A program made the position numbers and the translations under genes. Under the pieces are notes generated by a model. It did no database searches. It saw only the letters and a list, made by a program, of their open reading frames with translations, and was not told the origin of the DNA. A stretch of DNA of 64,000 bases from Dermacentor variabilis. Taxonomy: Eukaryota > Arthropoda > Arachnida > Ixodida > Ixodidae. The DNA lies in contig NC_134569.1 of the NCBI RefSeq assembly GCF_050947875.1, positions 17,009,631-17,073,630 on the forward strand, written 5' to 3'. Positions 1 through 12,286 of the stretch are shown here, piece after piece. Positions within the stretch are counted from its first letter, which is position 1. The number at the start of each line of letters is the position of its first letter.

Positions 1-3000
1 TTGCAGTAGACGGACGTACAGTTTGCCTAAAGATAAGTCGTCCACTCGCGGCCATATATCCGGGAAATAAAAAGTGCTGAGGTTCCGGCACACCGCTAAG
101 GAAGACATGTGGAAGAGCGCGGTCCTCGTGCCCGGTTACACCGCGGCACTTGCGTGTACGCAAAATCGTCAGAATGATCGAAGCACAGAATCGATCCGAG
201 AGTGAGCAAAATTTTCGTCGTGCACCATGTCTCTATTTTCGTATCGAAAAGCTCAGTGAATACTTCTCCGTACAACTACCACGTCATTTACAACCTGAAC
301 CGCGGGTGCGATTAGGGGTGCGACTTTTTAAGCGACTTGCGTGGTCCGATCTCTCTTTGTTTTTGTCTGTTGGCTTCCACATTATAGACCGCGCGCGCTC
401 TCTGCGCCGCGGCTGCAGCGGACAATGCATCGCCCCGCCAGAAGGCACTCGCGAGCGTGTGCCGTGCGGTCACTGCACACCGACGCAGACCGCGGTGCCT
501 GGAATCTAGACGACGGCACATTGCTTCACCAACGATGCCGCCCCTGGCGCCCAAGGCTCAGCGCCGTTTATTCCGCGCCACAGCGCGGCTACATTCGACC
601 GCCTTCTCGAGTCCGCGGAGCATGTCGGAGCGGCAGACCGCGCGCGCGAGTCAACCTCGAGCGAGGAGCGCTGTGCAGTAATGAATACGCGGCGCTCCGG
701 AATTGGAGCCCGTGCGGACTCGAAGGCCGATTATCGGGCCGGTCCGAAGAAGGCCGCCACTGCCGAGTTCGTAGGGACTGGACGATCTGGGCAAGGCGAG
801 CGGAGAAGGGGAGAAGATGAGAAACAGAGTTTGCGGCAAGCCTGTTTCAGCGAAGCAAGCACCGCGAGAAGTGGAGCGACGCTCAGGCCGAAGTATAATC
901 AGCAGTATGCGTACCTCTGGGTCTAGTTCTGGTGACGGGCCGCTCTTGCGATGCTCACAAATCGGACCGGCGAAGCCTACGGATAGTGTCCGTTACTATG
1001 CAGCCGTAAGTCGGTCAATCGAACGCGTGCGTCGAGGATCCTCTCGAAAAGCCAGGTGCTCCTCGTTGAATATGCAAAGGACATGCACTGTTGGTACGTG
1101 ACTGGGGAGGAAAAAAAACGAAAGAGAAGATGGCGGCTCGCCAACCAAGAAGCGAAAGAAACTGCACAGTAAAACCAAGCGGTGCCTGTGCTATGAAACA
1201 AAGGCGTTCGTAACGGCAGGAACGGAAAGTGCCAAACCAGGTGAAGCATAACGTAATGTTAACTCAATGACCGATGAAAAGAAACGCAGGGCAAACTTTG
1301 GGCAGACATTCTGAAAGTGAAACTGGACGTAGGAAAGCGACCAAAAACGTGACACTATGTGTGCCCTTAGCATATTGCAAGCAGGGAGAGGCTCAGAAAC
1401 TGCGTCACTAGTTTGCACACTACAACTGCATGAAGGTTCTGAGACGCGCACCCATGAAGCTTGTCGAAGCATTCGCTTGACCCGTGAGAAAGGCGAAAAA
1501 AAAAAAGGAGAGTGCCCGACCGTAGTCAGCCTAGAGCGCATGCTAGAACTGCAAACGTTCCCCGTTACCACGAGAGCTGTTCGGCCCAGTCAAGGATTTC
1601 TACATATCCTGATTCACAGGACAACACCCCAGGTCACTTGTTAACATGGGGGGGGGGGGGGGGGGGGGCGTTATTGAAAAGCGAAACTCACTGGGCCGGA
1701 AGAGCCGTTCCCTACTGACTTTGCCTTATCTGTAGTTCCTGACTTGTTGGACCAGACGCTGCCTGTCATGCCTGTCAGTTTACGTCGGCAGACATATGTT
1801 TTGCGTCTTTAAAGGTCGCTGCGTTCCTGTCTCTTTGGGAGATAAGCGGCGACGGCAAACACTGAACTGAACAGCAAGCAATACGGAAGTCGTCAACGTC
1901 GACTCAGAAATGAAAAGGCCGGCCTGTCATGCGCGCACAAGCAAGGCGGCAATTGCAGAAAAGCGGTAGGCCAGCGGGTTATATACAACGTAACATCATG
2001 CACTGAGCGCGGCGTTAACTGAAAGCTGGCGCTTACTCACTTTATTTATGTTTGGCGAGAATTAACATTTCTTCTCAAGGACACAGAGAATTAGGTAATG
2101 AGGAGTTCATTCGTTTACCAAAATACAGAATGCTAACAGGCCGCACAGCAGCTTACTCGCAAGGGAAAAAAAATCAATTATAATAACCGAAGTTCAACGT
2201 CTCGAATTGCACATAGGGCCATTAGCGACGCCGTATTAAGATTTATTTTAACCACGTCAGGTTCTTTAGCGTGAGCCTACATAATGGCTAAGTACACGAG
2301 CGTGCGTCTATTGTTTTCTGGCCCCATAGGAGCGGGGCCGCAGTTGTACATACATAATAAATACGGTTTATTCTGACACGTGTACATGTACAGCAATGTA
2401 TCATGCCAAAGAGATGAGGCAATAGGAAACAGACAAATCTGCAGAGCACTGAGATAGAGGCTGGACTCCTAGCCGCGACCTCACAACTGCGGAATGTCAT
2501 AATCTACCTTAAAAATAGCGCGAAATAACGGGGCTTAGAGAAATACAATAGATATCAGCGCTGTTTATTACTATCAGCTGAAGTATATATTGAAGTGGAG
2601 ATAACACACGATAATCATACATGCAAAGCAACCCCTCCCCCCTCAAAAAAAGAAAAGAAAAACATAAAAGAAGAAGTGAAACAGCAAAAATCACCGTACC
2701 CTTTCGCCCTCCTCCGGAGACACCAACTAGGGGCCAATATTCAATTGAACGACACAGCCACCGAATCAGTGCGGCCTGTCAGGAGACGCAATTGAGCGCC
2801 TTTTTTCTTCGTGCTGCTTTCGAGGACGTTGTTCTGTTGCAGCGAAGCGCACGCGAGCCCCGTCCGCCCTTCGTTGAGGCAACGTCGTGCAGCCATTACG
2901 CCTTCTCGCGGCTGCCGAAGTCTAGCGGGCGGCTCACGGCCGCCGCCACGGAGGCATGTAGAGCGCGCAACGTCCGCTCCACGCAGGCCGCCCTCCGTCG

Positions 3001-4274
3001 CCGCGCGCAAGGGGCGGCCCCGTCTGTCACCCAGCGGGCGCACGTCGTGTCGGCAGACGAGACGCGAGCGCCTGCAAATGAAACTCGGAATCGGAACGAG
3101 GCTCATCGGGCGAGCCAATTGGTATGCACGCACCCCTTCGGCCCGGCGGCTTCGTCATTACCGTCCCGGACCGAGCGAGACCATGATGGCACTGCATATT
3201 TACGCAACACTCTGCACAACCAACCGGTCATTTGGTCATTCTGTCCTCGTATATGCGAGCTGCACTTACAAGGCCGCATCTGCGCAATCGGCGATTTGAA
3301 TTTGTGGCCGCATTCGCAAAGAGAGAGAGAAAATAAATTGGGCGATCGAGGCTACGCGGTTCGCCAGGAGCGGTGAAGTGCAGTCAAAACGCATGGTCGT
3401 ATGCAATGAGTACCCGCAGTGATTTCGCTCGTTACGTAAGAATAAGCATCTATTCATGACACGCGTGTGACATGTCGTTACGCGTCCAAAGCGCGCTAAC
3501 TCGCCTCATTAAGAAGTACCCGCTGTGCATAGGGCAAGTTGTCAACACTGCCGTGATTTGTAATATTGCATGCACCATGCACCAACTGTGGTCGGTGTTA
3601 GTACTGCGCAGAGAAACGGGGTGAAATGCGGTCGACGAATTCTAGATTAAATGAGGATCACTAATTGCGTTGGAGCAAGTGCACAAGTGTCCAGCTGTCA
3701 GAGCGGAATTGCAGGCCGTTGATAACAGCTCGCGAGAAGTGCAGGGCCAATAACTGCGTAGAAACGTGCCATGAATATTACACAATGAAACGTATGTGTT
3801 ACGCATTTCCTATACCATGCGCAGCGCTATCTCGAGTGTGTAGTATGAATTTGTCCGACGAAGTATTAACTAAAGCAAACTACAAACCAGTGCAGCTTTT
3901 TCTGCCTCGTTAGGCGTTAATATCCGCCGCAATGCAAAGTGATATTTGCGAATCCAATCACTCTCCTTCCCCCCCTCCCCCGTTACACCTCTTTTTTGCC
4001 TATTCATTATTTTTCTTCAAGCCCACGATAACTAAAGTGGTGGCGGATGCTATAACTAAAAGAAAATGAAGTACTGAATTTTCTGATCGACGTGCGTTAT
4101 ACAGAACCCTCGCCTCCTTCGCCTTTCTTCAAGTTTCGCTGACTCTCGAAATGCACAGTCCAAGGTTACGTAAAGCGTAAACTTACAAAAAAAAAAAAAA
4201 GAACAACTTAGTCGCTAGGTTAAATGACTGCTCGAAATATATACATATGTGTTTCAGTAGCATGACGTCTATCG
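1..4274. other. Unassigned non-coding DNA with a CpG-rich block
   Basis: I recognise no gene or mobile element here. Open frames of 60-250 codons occur, but they overlap on both strands in CpG-rich stretches (about 400-960 and 2800-3160), have arginine/alanine-rich compositions and show no domain. A 21-base G run lies at 1648-1668 and a short GA run at about 3319-3331. The CpG-rich blocks could be promoter islands of an unseen gene or GC-rich repeats. The sequence alone does not decide. Confidence 0.5.
1648..1668. repeat. Poly-G tract
   Basis: An uninterrupted run of 21 G. Such runs are prone to slippage and sequencing error, so the length may be unreliable. Confidence 0.9.
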
Positions 4275-5096
4275 TAAAGGGACACTAAAGGCGAATACCA
4301 AGTCGACGTGGAGTGTTTAAATACCATTTCAGAAACCTCGTAACGCTCGTTGCGTGCCAAGAAATTGTTTACGAGAAAATTGCATCTCCAGGGTCCGAAT
4401 ATCTTTTTCCAAATTCAAATCTCCCGCTACCCAAGCGGGGGGGGGGAGGGGGGGAGTGGTGACATTGCATACGCCATCACCAGCCTTTTCTGCCGTCGGT
4501 GAGTAAAACAGCGCCCGACAGACGGCGGTACCGAGCGAAGACAGAGCGGTGGATTCGCCCCTTCAGTTGCTTTTTGGTCGAGTGGCGTAGACCGTTCGGG
4601 CATCCCACGACATCACATGGAAGTTAAATTCTCTGCCACTTGCAGTTTGTGCGAGTTTCGCGAGCCAGCAAAACCAGCGCAGCATTACGCGATAACGAAA
4701 CTACTGAAACGCGAAAGCGTGGATGACGCAGAGTCGAGAGAAAACGAAACCTTTCGACCACCCGCATCGTTGCCAAGGGTAATTTCAATGAGTTCATTTT
4801 CGTAAAACTAAAATACAACAGGACAAGTAGCATTGTATTTCGTCTATATATAATGCAATAGAAGGATGTTTTTTGCAACGAGTGGTTGAGTATTAGTGAC
4901 AGAATTTAACTGAGGAGTGCTTTCGTCATTGGGCAGGTACTTGAATGTCCTGGGGGAGTCTCTAACCATGTCCTGCATTTACCTCAATTTCTCGATTATT
5001 AAGGCTCTGTTCGCGATAATATTGACGGCTTAGGGATTCTAGAGCACTAATCTGTCACTTTAGCTTGACATAATATTTGCCTTCAGTGTCCCTTTA
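4275..5096. mobile_element. MITE-like inverted-repeat element
   Basis: The left end reads TAAAGGGACACTAAAGGCGA and the right end is its near-perfect inverted copy (ATTTGCCTTCAGTGTCCCTTTA), giving terminal inverted repeats (TIRs) of about 20 bp around 820 bp of DNA with no coding capacity. The outermost TA at each end could be a TA target duplication as in Tc1/mariner-type elements, but TA also belongs to the repeat, so the superfamily stays open. A G-rich run lies at 4436-4457. The element would have depended on a transposase supplied elsewhere. Confidence 0.75.
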
Positions 5097-5149
5097 GGTG
5101 TGAACTGAGATCGCTAAAGCTGCTGATTCTGCCGCTCTCGGTATGGTAT

Positions 5150-5866
5150 GCAGAACTTTATTGGGGTCCTGAGCGCTCAGTCTGGGACTAATGCGGGCCG
5201 CTCCCACGTCGGGACAGAGAGGCCGAGCCCCTCGGCCGTCACACGGGCCCTTTGAACAGCCCTGAGCTGGTCTGCCAGCACTTCACTGTGCACCAACCGC
5301 TGCCACCACTGTTCACCTTGATAACCATCACCGGCCAACGCCAAGCAGCGCCAAAGCATGTGTTCTAAATCGAGCAAACCCCCACACTTACTACAATAGA
5401 CTGAAACTCTGAATTAATTTTATTCATGATGACCGGGTTAGGGTAGGTACGTGTCTGCAGAAGCCTTAATGTAACCGCATGTGGCCTATTTAATTTAGAA
5501 TGTGGCAGGGAGAATACCCTACGCCCTAAGTAATAGTGCTTGTTGATCTCGTTGTAGGTTAACAGTTGGTTCCTCAAGTCAGGAGCGGGAGATCCAGCCC
5601 CTTCAGGGAGTACACGGCACACTAATTCTCGTGCTTCCCTGTGCGCCATCCTCGTTAAAATTACGCGGGGCTCCCTCCACTGTCCCCATGTGCGCCGGGA
5701 ACCAAGTAACTGTATGCGAAGTGATATCCCTACCCTGCAGCAGTATGTTAGCCGGTTTCGCAACAAGTCCTCTCGAGACGGCTTTAATCGCAGATCGCGA
5801 GTCACTTAGCACCAGCATTCTTCGGTGAAAGATAACCTTTACTGTGTTCTGTGGAAGACTGTCTGT
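5150..5866 (-). pseudogene. I-type LINE 3' fragment (RNase H and C-terminal region)
   Basis: On the minus strand, translation gives an RNase-H-like stretch with VLSDSRSAIKAV (third catalytic Asp) and WFPAHMG (region before the last acidic residue). After frameshifts comes the LINE C-terminal part with LLTYNEINKHYYLGRR and LDLEHMLWRCLALAG, the usual Cys/His region near the end of such ORF2 proteins. The 3' end carries AATAAAGTTCTGCA near 5158. Upstream endonuclease and reverse transcriptase are missing, so this is a 5'-truncated, frame-broken copy. RNase H downstream of RT points to the I superfamily; the exact clade is not resolved. Confidence 0.75.
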
Positions 5867-5876
5867 AATGCAGCTT

Positions 5877-6395
5877 CTTCCAAAAGAGAGAGGCAGGTAG
5901 AGAAATGGGATGGGAAAGGCAAGGAGGTTAACCGAAAGTGATTTAGCTTTGCTACCCTGCACTGAGGGAAGGATAAGGGGAAATGAAAGAGGAAAAGAAT
6001 AGGGCGGAGAGCTAAAACAAAGGCCCGAAAAAAAATTGCGAAAGTGGATGACGTCAGTGAGAACTATAGTCTCTCAAATAGGCCACTGGAACGCAAAAAC
6101 TTCAAGGGTGCCTTAACCGACTTGCGGTGTGACGACTTTAGAGGCCGGCGTTCCGGGACTGTCTACTCCGAAAGCGGCTGGTCGTGAAGACGGGCCAGCG
6201 TGGTCGCGAGTGAGTGCTTGTGTGCGCTGTATCGCGGACAACGGCAAAAAAACGTGTTCAATCGTTTCCTCGCTGCATGCTGCAGTGGTCACACACAGCA
6301 CTGTCTTCCCTTTTGATGCGGAAAGCAAAGGATTTGGTCAAAGCGATGCAAAGCCACAATCGGCAAAGCCCCATTTTCTCGGTTCGGGCTAGTCG
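5877..6395 (-). pseudogene. Second I-type LINE 3' fragment
   Basis: The minus strand encodes a degraded ORF2 C-terminus (VCVTTAACSEETIEHVF, a Cys/His-like remnant), then a 3' UTR with a block reading CAGGGTAGC...GGTTAACCTCC. Related blocks occur at 22290-22370, 40610-40680, 59335-59390 and 61015-61070, so this is the 3' end of a family abundant in the window. It abuts the fragment at 5150-5866, which may have inserted into or beside it. Confidence 0.65.
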
Positions 6396-7189
6396 AGGTA
6401 GAGGACAAAGTCGAAGACAGAGGTGCAGTAGATGAGATGTGTGTGCTGGAAGCTGGCTTTGTTACAACGGTCGTGTAGTATCATTTGCAAGCACTCGAAC
6501 TTTCGTTGCTGCACCTGTTCTTGACAGCGGGATTGGCTCCTGCACGCCGTCTTCATGAGCAGATCGAGAAGCTTCTTCGGCATCTTCGGATTACTAGTAC
6601 AATAGCACAATAACGTTTCGCGAGTCCGGTATTCGGGTAAACGCAAGCGAGGGGACAGGGCCTGGCCGCTTAACCATGCCGTTTCACGGGATGAGCAGAA
6701 GCGCAAACGTGAACGATCTGCACGGTGCAGCCACCTGGTGACGCAGAGCTCAAACAAACACTGTAGCAGTAACGAAGTGTATTCTTTTTTGCTGCTGGCG
6801 TAAATTTTTCGCAGGAGCGTAATCATTAACATGGTGTTATTGTAGATGTTTAAAATGTTTTACTCTAGGTTAGAGCAATATTAGCTCTTTGTTTGGTTGG
6901 TTAAGCTCTTTGCCAACAGGAGGCTGAGCGGTGCAGACCGATCAGGCCGCTCACGTACGTCTGCGCTAAAGTTGCTTCATCAGCTTGAGTTTGTGGCTCC
7001 ACCCATCCGTCGAAACGCCCAGATCGCCTGTGGTTACCGGAATACGAGACAGGTTCGGCGCTGCGACAGAATGCTCGCAACGCAGACTGCTTGCGGCCCT
7101 CGCTTGCGGCCGACTGCCAAGCAGCTGCCGGAGAGGTTAGAGAGGCTTCGCGCGCTCGCTCCTAGAGAAACGGAAGTAGACCCCGAAAT
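6396..7189. other. Unassigned intergenic stretch
   Basis: No domain-bearing frame, RNA gene or repeat could be recognised. Small open frames on both strands lack any family signature. Confidence 0.4.
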
Positions 7190-7698
7190 TTCAAGTTGAC
7201 CAACCCCATAATTTACAGTTGGCCCACCCTCCCAAGTTTCAACTTGAGGCACCCCCAAATTTTAGTTGGGCCACGTCTAAATTTCAAATTGTCCCACCCC
7301 CAAATTCTAAGTTGGCCCAACCCGAATTTAGGTTGGCCCATCCCCAACTTTCAAGTTGGTCCACCCCCTAATTTAAGTTGGCGCATCCTCAAATTTAAAG
7401 GCAGTCCACGCCCAAAGTTCAAGTTGTCCCATGCCCAAATGTAAATTGGCCCACTCCCAAATTTCAGTTGGCCCACTCTTAAATTCTAAGTTGGCCCGTG
7501 CCCAATTTCATATGGGCCACCCCAAATTTCAAGTTGGCCCACCCACAAATTTAAGTTGGCCCATTCTCTAATTTAAGCTGGCCCATTTCTAAGTTCTAAG
7601 TTGGCCCACCCTCAAATTTGGCCCACCCACAAATTTTAATTTGGCCGACCCTCAAACTTGGCCCACCCCCAAATTTAAGTTGACCCACCACAAAGTTT
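7190..7698. repeat. GGCCCACC-type minisatellite
   Basis: About twenty degenerate units of roughly 24-27 bp follow the pattern AAGTTGGCCCACCCCCAAATTT, with substitutions and length changes between units. The array stops where the inverted-repeat element at 7699 begins. Unit-like sequence reappears right after that element at 10149-10190 (GCACCCTCAAATTTCATTTGGCCCACCC), so the element very likely split an older array. The small open frame through the array is a by-product of the repeat. Confidence 0.9.
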
Positions 7699-10147
7699 AA
7701 AGGGGCCCTGAACCACCCCTCGCGCTTGGTGCAAAAACATTCAGTGGATAGCATACACACTGCTGTGAACATAAGTCAAATTTTGCAGTCATGCATGGCG
7801 CGTGAATCTCGCAAGCGGAGCGCGAAGTCACCTTTCTCTCGAACGCTCCCTTTTCAGCAGAAGCATTCTTCTCACTCTTTTCTGGACGCTTTATGTCGTG
7901 ATATTGCAGGCTCCCATACGTGACTGCTATTGGCAAATGGCTGACATCAATAAAAATATCAGGAGCCATTCCACTCTGTGAAGGTAGATGACCAGCGAAG
8001 CCGTTTAGCACACGACACAGAAGTGCCACAGAATTTTGATCAAAGGTACGAACTCACCGTGATTTCAACAGCGGAGCTGTCTAAGCTTTTAATTTCACCG
8101 TGGAGCGTTACTAGGAAAATTAAGGCAACCACCTGCGAGAGCACCGAACCACGTAACTTCCTCGCGCCCCACGCGCGTAGGGCGGAGTCGTGAGATCACA
8201 GGCGAGTACAAGCTCGGAACAGCCTATGCGGCGACACACCTCTCGTCTCTTCTACTCCGTGCGCACGTGCTGCTGCCATGGGAAAACAGAAGTCCGGATA
8301 CCCAAGAAAAAGCGGCTTACCAGGAAGAGCGCCGTACTGCCAAGCGAGAAGCGATGCGTCGCCGCCGAGCTGATTCGGAACACCGCGCCGAAGCTGTGAC
8401 TAAGTAGAGGCGACGCCGAGTCGAGTATCCCGAGTTTCAGTCCAGGGGACGCGAGAGTCGGCGCCTGAACGCTCGACATGGCCGAGAAAGCGATCCTAGC
8501 CTGCGAATGCCCGAAAACTTCCAGCGTCAAGCCCGCCGAGACAGCAACTTAGCATAACCTCGCAAAACCTAGAAGAAAGGGGTTAACCGAGGGGCCCGAT
8601 TTTTATTAGTCATATCACAAGAAGCCAACAAACACTGGTGTCAGGGTTTGTTGGCTTCTTGTGATATGACTCGCAAAACCTAGAAGCAACTTAGCTAAGC
8701 CTGCCAACAACTTAGCACAACGAAGCATAACCTCGCAAAACCTACAAAGAACTTAGGCAAGCCACGTAAAAGCTAGGTGATCACAAGCTCCGGTGTTGAC
8801 TCCAGCTTTGCACCACCAGTGCAAGCTGCGCATGTTTTTTTTTTTTTTGTATACATTCGCGTGAACGACGGGACCGCACTAGACTCGCGTGACGTTTCGA
8901 CGGGACCGCCACCACGGCAGAGTGGTAGGAAACGAGATAGGCAACCGCTTAGAACGCCGACGAAAGGAAGGCGGCGCGTACGTAGACATGGCCGACGCAG
9001 GTCAAAGTGTAGTATCTGTTGTTATCAGCTTAATACCTGATACGGGTTCTATTTGAACCCAAGATACTAAACCTATTTTTGCAAGTTGGCGGAGTGCTTG
9101 AAGCCTGCGTTACCTCCGCCGCGGATCGACCCGGTATTGCACAATCTGCGGCATCGGCCCACGGTTTTCGCACACGTAGGAGCAAAATTTGCGGAACCCT
9201 AGGCATAAAGAGCTTCGCTGAAAAAGGGTGTTTGGATCAGTGCGCTTTTTCCTACAGTTACTGTGTACATTTATTGACGCAGCCTAATAAACAAGCTGAA
9301 TTAAGCGAAAATCTGTTTTCGAATTTCGATGATTATTACGTACTACTGGAAGAAGCCGACCATGGCCTGCTTAAACTCGGCCGCGGGGGCCTGCATAGGA
9401 ATTAAACTTTGGCCACCCTGTTTCTCGGTGTTGAAGCCGTCGGGTATCGCTAATTTCGACTAGTTTTGAACACAGCTGTCTTCGAACCACTCAAAACTTA
9501 AGGTCAGACCACACGCACGCTTGCCAGTACGCACACACTCTTGGCCGCTCCTGGTTAGGCGCCTTAGCAGACTTCGTTTCGTAATGAGCTATCGATAGCA
9601 CTTCAAAATGCGCAAGTTGGATGTGGTTACTATCTATCGGTCAAGCTGGTACAAGACAAAGCCGGTCCGCACCACGTAGCACGGCCAGACATATGAGCCG
9701 CATGCAAAGTAAACGCTGCAGTTACATGTAGCTGCGGTCTGCTACGCAACGTAGATAACGCGGCCGCCGCAGTGTGCCGGGATGAGCCCACTTGCTGAGC
9801 ACGCTGCGTCTTGTTGAGGAAAACCGTATTTGGCTAAAAGTTGCTCGAGTGGCTTACATTTGGCGCGTCGTAGGCGCCAAAATCGGAAATGATGGTGAAC
9901 ATTCAAAATCAAGTTTGGACTGCGTGCCACGGTGACGTTCAGTTGTGGGCACACCCCGCGCCGCCGTAGCCTTCACGGTGCAAATCATTGAAGAAGGAGC
10001 GGAAGCACGGCGAACGGTGTGTTTTATTGTTAATCACTGCGCTTCTTCTGAACGCACTGAACAACTTTTTGCGGCAATGTATTTTTGAAATAGTCTAACT
10101 TGAAATGCATTTCATGACTTCGATAAAGAGTAGTTCAGGGCCCCTTT
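7699..10147. mobile_element. 2.4-kb inverted-repeat element inside the minisatellite
   Basis: The left end AAAGGGGCCCTGAAC (7699-7713) and right end GTTCAGGGGCCCCTTT-type copy (10133-10147) are inverted copies, forming about 15-bp terminal repeats. No transposase-like frame is present. The interior is a mosaic containing the CCATTCC...CAGCGAAGC motif (7965-8005), a perfect 26-bp-arm foldback (8608-8671), and degenerate CTCGCAAAACCTA-type repeats (8540-8770). Minisatellite sequence flanks it on both sides. The size and mosaic interior suggest a MITE-like element that later received other insertions. I could not define a target duplication. Confidence 0.7.
8608..8671. repeat. Perfect 26-bp-arm foldback
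   Basis: AGTCATATCACAAGAAGCCA at 8608 continues to 8633 and is repeated in inverted orientation at 8646-8671, with a 12-base loop. An AATAAAAATC/GGGCCCCTCGGTTAACC-type block next to it (8577-8606) is related to one at 19586-19613, so the foldback is probably part of a dispersed repeat. Confidence 0.9.
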
Positions 10148-10282
10148 TAGTCGGCGCACCCTCAAATTTCATTTGGCCCACCCTACCATAGGCTTCCCCA
10201 TGCATTTTCTATGGAGCCCTGTGTATCCCTGTATGCATAAATCTGATCATATGGGTACTCTCTGATCAAATTCTTGTCTTGC

Positions 10283-10465
10283 TTTAGCGCAACTCAATTT
10301 GAGTACGAAGGAAAAAGGCAAGTGATAGGATGAGTGCTTACTTCCACCTGGTTTTATTCCATGAACCTATGGTGCATTAGGGTGTTGAAATAAAACCAGC
10401 TGGAAGTTAGCGCTCATCCTGTTACCTGCCCTTTCTCCTTCATACTCAAACTCAGTTGCGCTAAA
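10283..10465. repeat. Imperfect inverted repeat, about 76-bp arms
   Basis: The left arm (10283-10358) begins TTTAGCGCAACTCAATTTGA and contains AGGATGAGTGCT and TGGTTTTATT. The right arm (10389-10465) is its inverted copy with scattered mismatches. The spacer is about 30 bases. It is coding-free and fits a small foldback element. Confidence 0.8.
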
Positions 10466-10910
10466 AGTAGACAATTTGAAGCACAAATAAACTCACCCAT
10501 TCAGCAATACTTGTTAACTTCTGTGATAAAGCTTCTTTCTTTTTTAATTGTTTCTTATCGCTTATAAAGCTGCCAATAATCTACATTTGCACTATTATAA
10601 TGACTAAATCTATTAACTTCGCAAATTACGCATTTTTGTGCACATACAAGGCATTAGATTTTTCGAGTGACAGACAGATTTTGCTTGCTATAGTGTACTT
10701 GCCAAAGGGTGCTTACGCATTAAAAAGGAAGAGGCGGAAGGCATTGCTTACATTCTGATGTGCTTATATTGTGACGGTAGCCATTCTTCTCTTTGCTTGG
10801 AAGAATAAATGTTTTAAGAAGGACCAGCTAGGGAACTGAGAGTGCTTTCTGAACTACAGCACTGCAGCTGCTACCGACGTAACGTGCAGACTCAAACATT
10901 ACGTTTTCTT

Positions 10911-12286
10911 AATGCGAAAGCATCAAATGGCCCATTGCGTCAAAAAGCCGGCATCTGTAGCAGCAAAGGGGGCACCTAAACTACCATCAGCCGCGACGCC
11001 ACTCCATGTGCGCGCCTCTTCTTCTTCTTCGTGATTTGAGGAGAGGGAAAATACGCTCAGTTCTGCAGCCCATATGGGAGCACGGCGCAGCGTAATGGGG
11101 AATGGGGGCGGGGAAAGAAAGATGAGAGGGTAGAGGGGGAGAGGGAGAGTAGGCTTCAGGCAGCAGACGTCAGCATCATCGAGGGGCGATGGCCGGCGCT
11201 CGGGCAGAGGCCGTGTGAGGCCGAAGTCTATTGGCGATCTAGAAGCCCGTTTGTGTAAACATATTCAAGCAGGCTTGCCAGAGCCGGGAGGTGGTAGCGG
11301 GCCGGGAAGAGCAGGTGTGTCTCTGACGTAGCCGGAAGTCCATACCGTCGGTAGGTGGCAGGTGCGCGCCTCGACAGAGCAGAGGGGGCGCATGCTGCAG
11401 CGCTGGAAAGGTGCGCAATACATGGAAGGGTGCGCATGCTGCAGCGCTGGCGCGCCAGGTGTTGCGCGAAGGAAGAGGGCGTCGCCGCGACGCCCGCGCT
11501 CCCGCAAGCATGTGTCATCCGTGCGTTCCTCGTCCGCGAAAGCTCTCGCCTGCGTTCTAACTTCGCCTCGGTAATCGTTATAACGAAACTAACGTATAAC
11601 AGATCCACTTCCATTCCACCCTGCGAAATTGGATGTACAGCGAAGCTGTTGCCGACGTTAGGCATGTACCACCGCCCCAACTGACGTTAGACGACGTTAC
11701 ACAAGTACCACCTCCACAAGCTACGTACGTCACGTGCGCATGCACGTATGCGGAAGTGCAGCATACATTCTCATTCTCCTAGGCGCTCCGCCAAGCGCAA
11801 GTGCTTTATATTGAACTAACTAAATTTTTCAAAGTAAATTGGGTCAGAAAATTCGTAAAGTACGACTTACAAACAGGCTGCAGACATGATAGGCTCGGAT
11901 TGTAATTCGAATACGCGAGAAAAAATAATTCTGTTACGTTGAAACTCAAAAACAAGGCCCTGGGCCAACTGCCGTTCGAGGTCTGCCTGAGTAGCTGCGG
12001 TCGCTAAGTGGCAATACTGTTCGGGGTGAACACGAGCTTACGAAAAATCCCGACCAACTAGAGGCTAACAGCTTTGCCGTGAAAAACAGAATAAATTCCA
12101 AAGGAAGAACATTGGCGGTATTGAGTTTCGAGCCTATGAGCCCACGCTCAGAAGCCGCGTGTCGTGCCCATGGGGCCAAACCAGCGCCCTGGCCAAGCGT
12201 CTCAACGTGCTCGCTTGCCCTCGAGTAGTTCATAGCTCGCAGGACCGCTCAGCGGCGTTCAACTGGACAATAATACTTTCGCATTC
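10911..12286. mobile_element. Possible inverted-repeat element with AATGCGAAAG ends
   Basis: AATGCGAAAG at 10911-10920 matches in inverted orientation CTTTCGCATT at 12277-12286. Inside are CCATTCCACCCTGCGAAA...CAGCGAAGCTGTT (11616-11650) and TAGAGGCTAACAGCTTTGCCG (12059-12080), motifs shared with the elements at 7699-10147 and 45697-46331. The 10-bp ends are short and no target duplication was seen, so the boundaries are tentative. The GC-rich middle (11160-11560) contains several overlapping frames without domains. Confidence 0.4.

Noticed and set aside
2621..3376. 251-codon plus-strand open frame
   Set aside because: It starts in an A-rich stretch (KKRKEKHK) and continues through GC-rich sequence with overlapping frames on both strands; no domain or conserved motif is visible.
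7190..7698. CRISPR-like array
   Set aside because: Units are contiguous and degenerate with no unique spacers of constant length, and there are no cas genes; it is a minisatellite in a eukaryotic genome.
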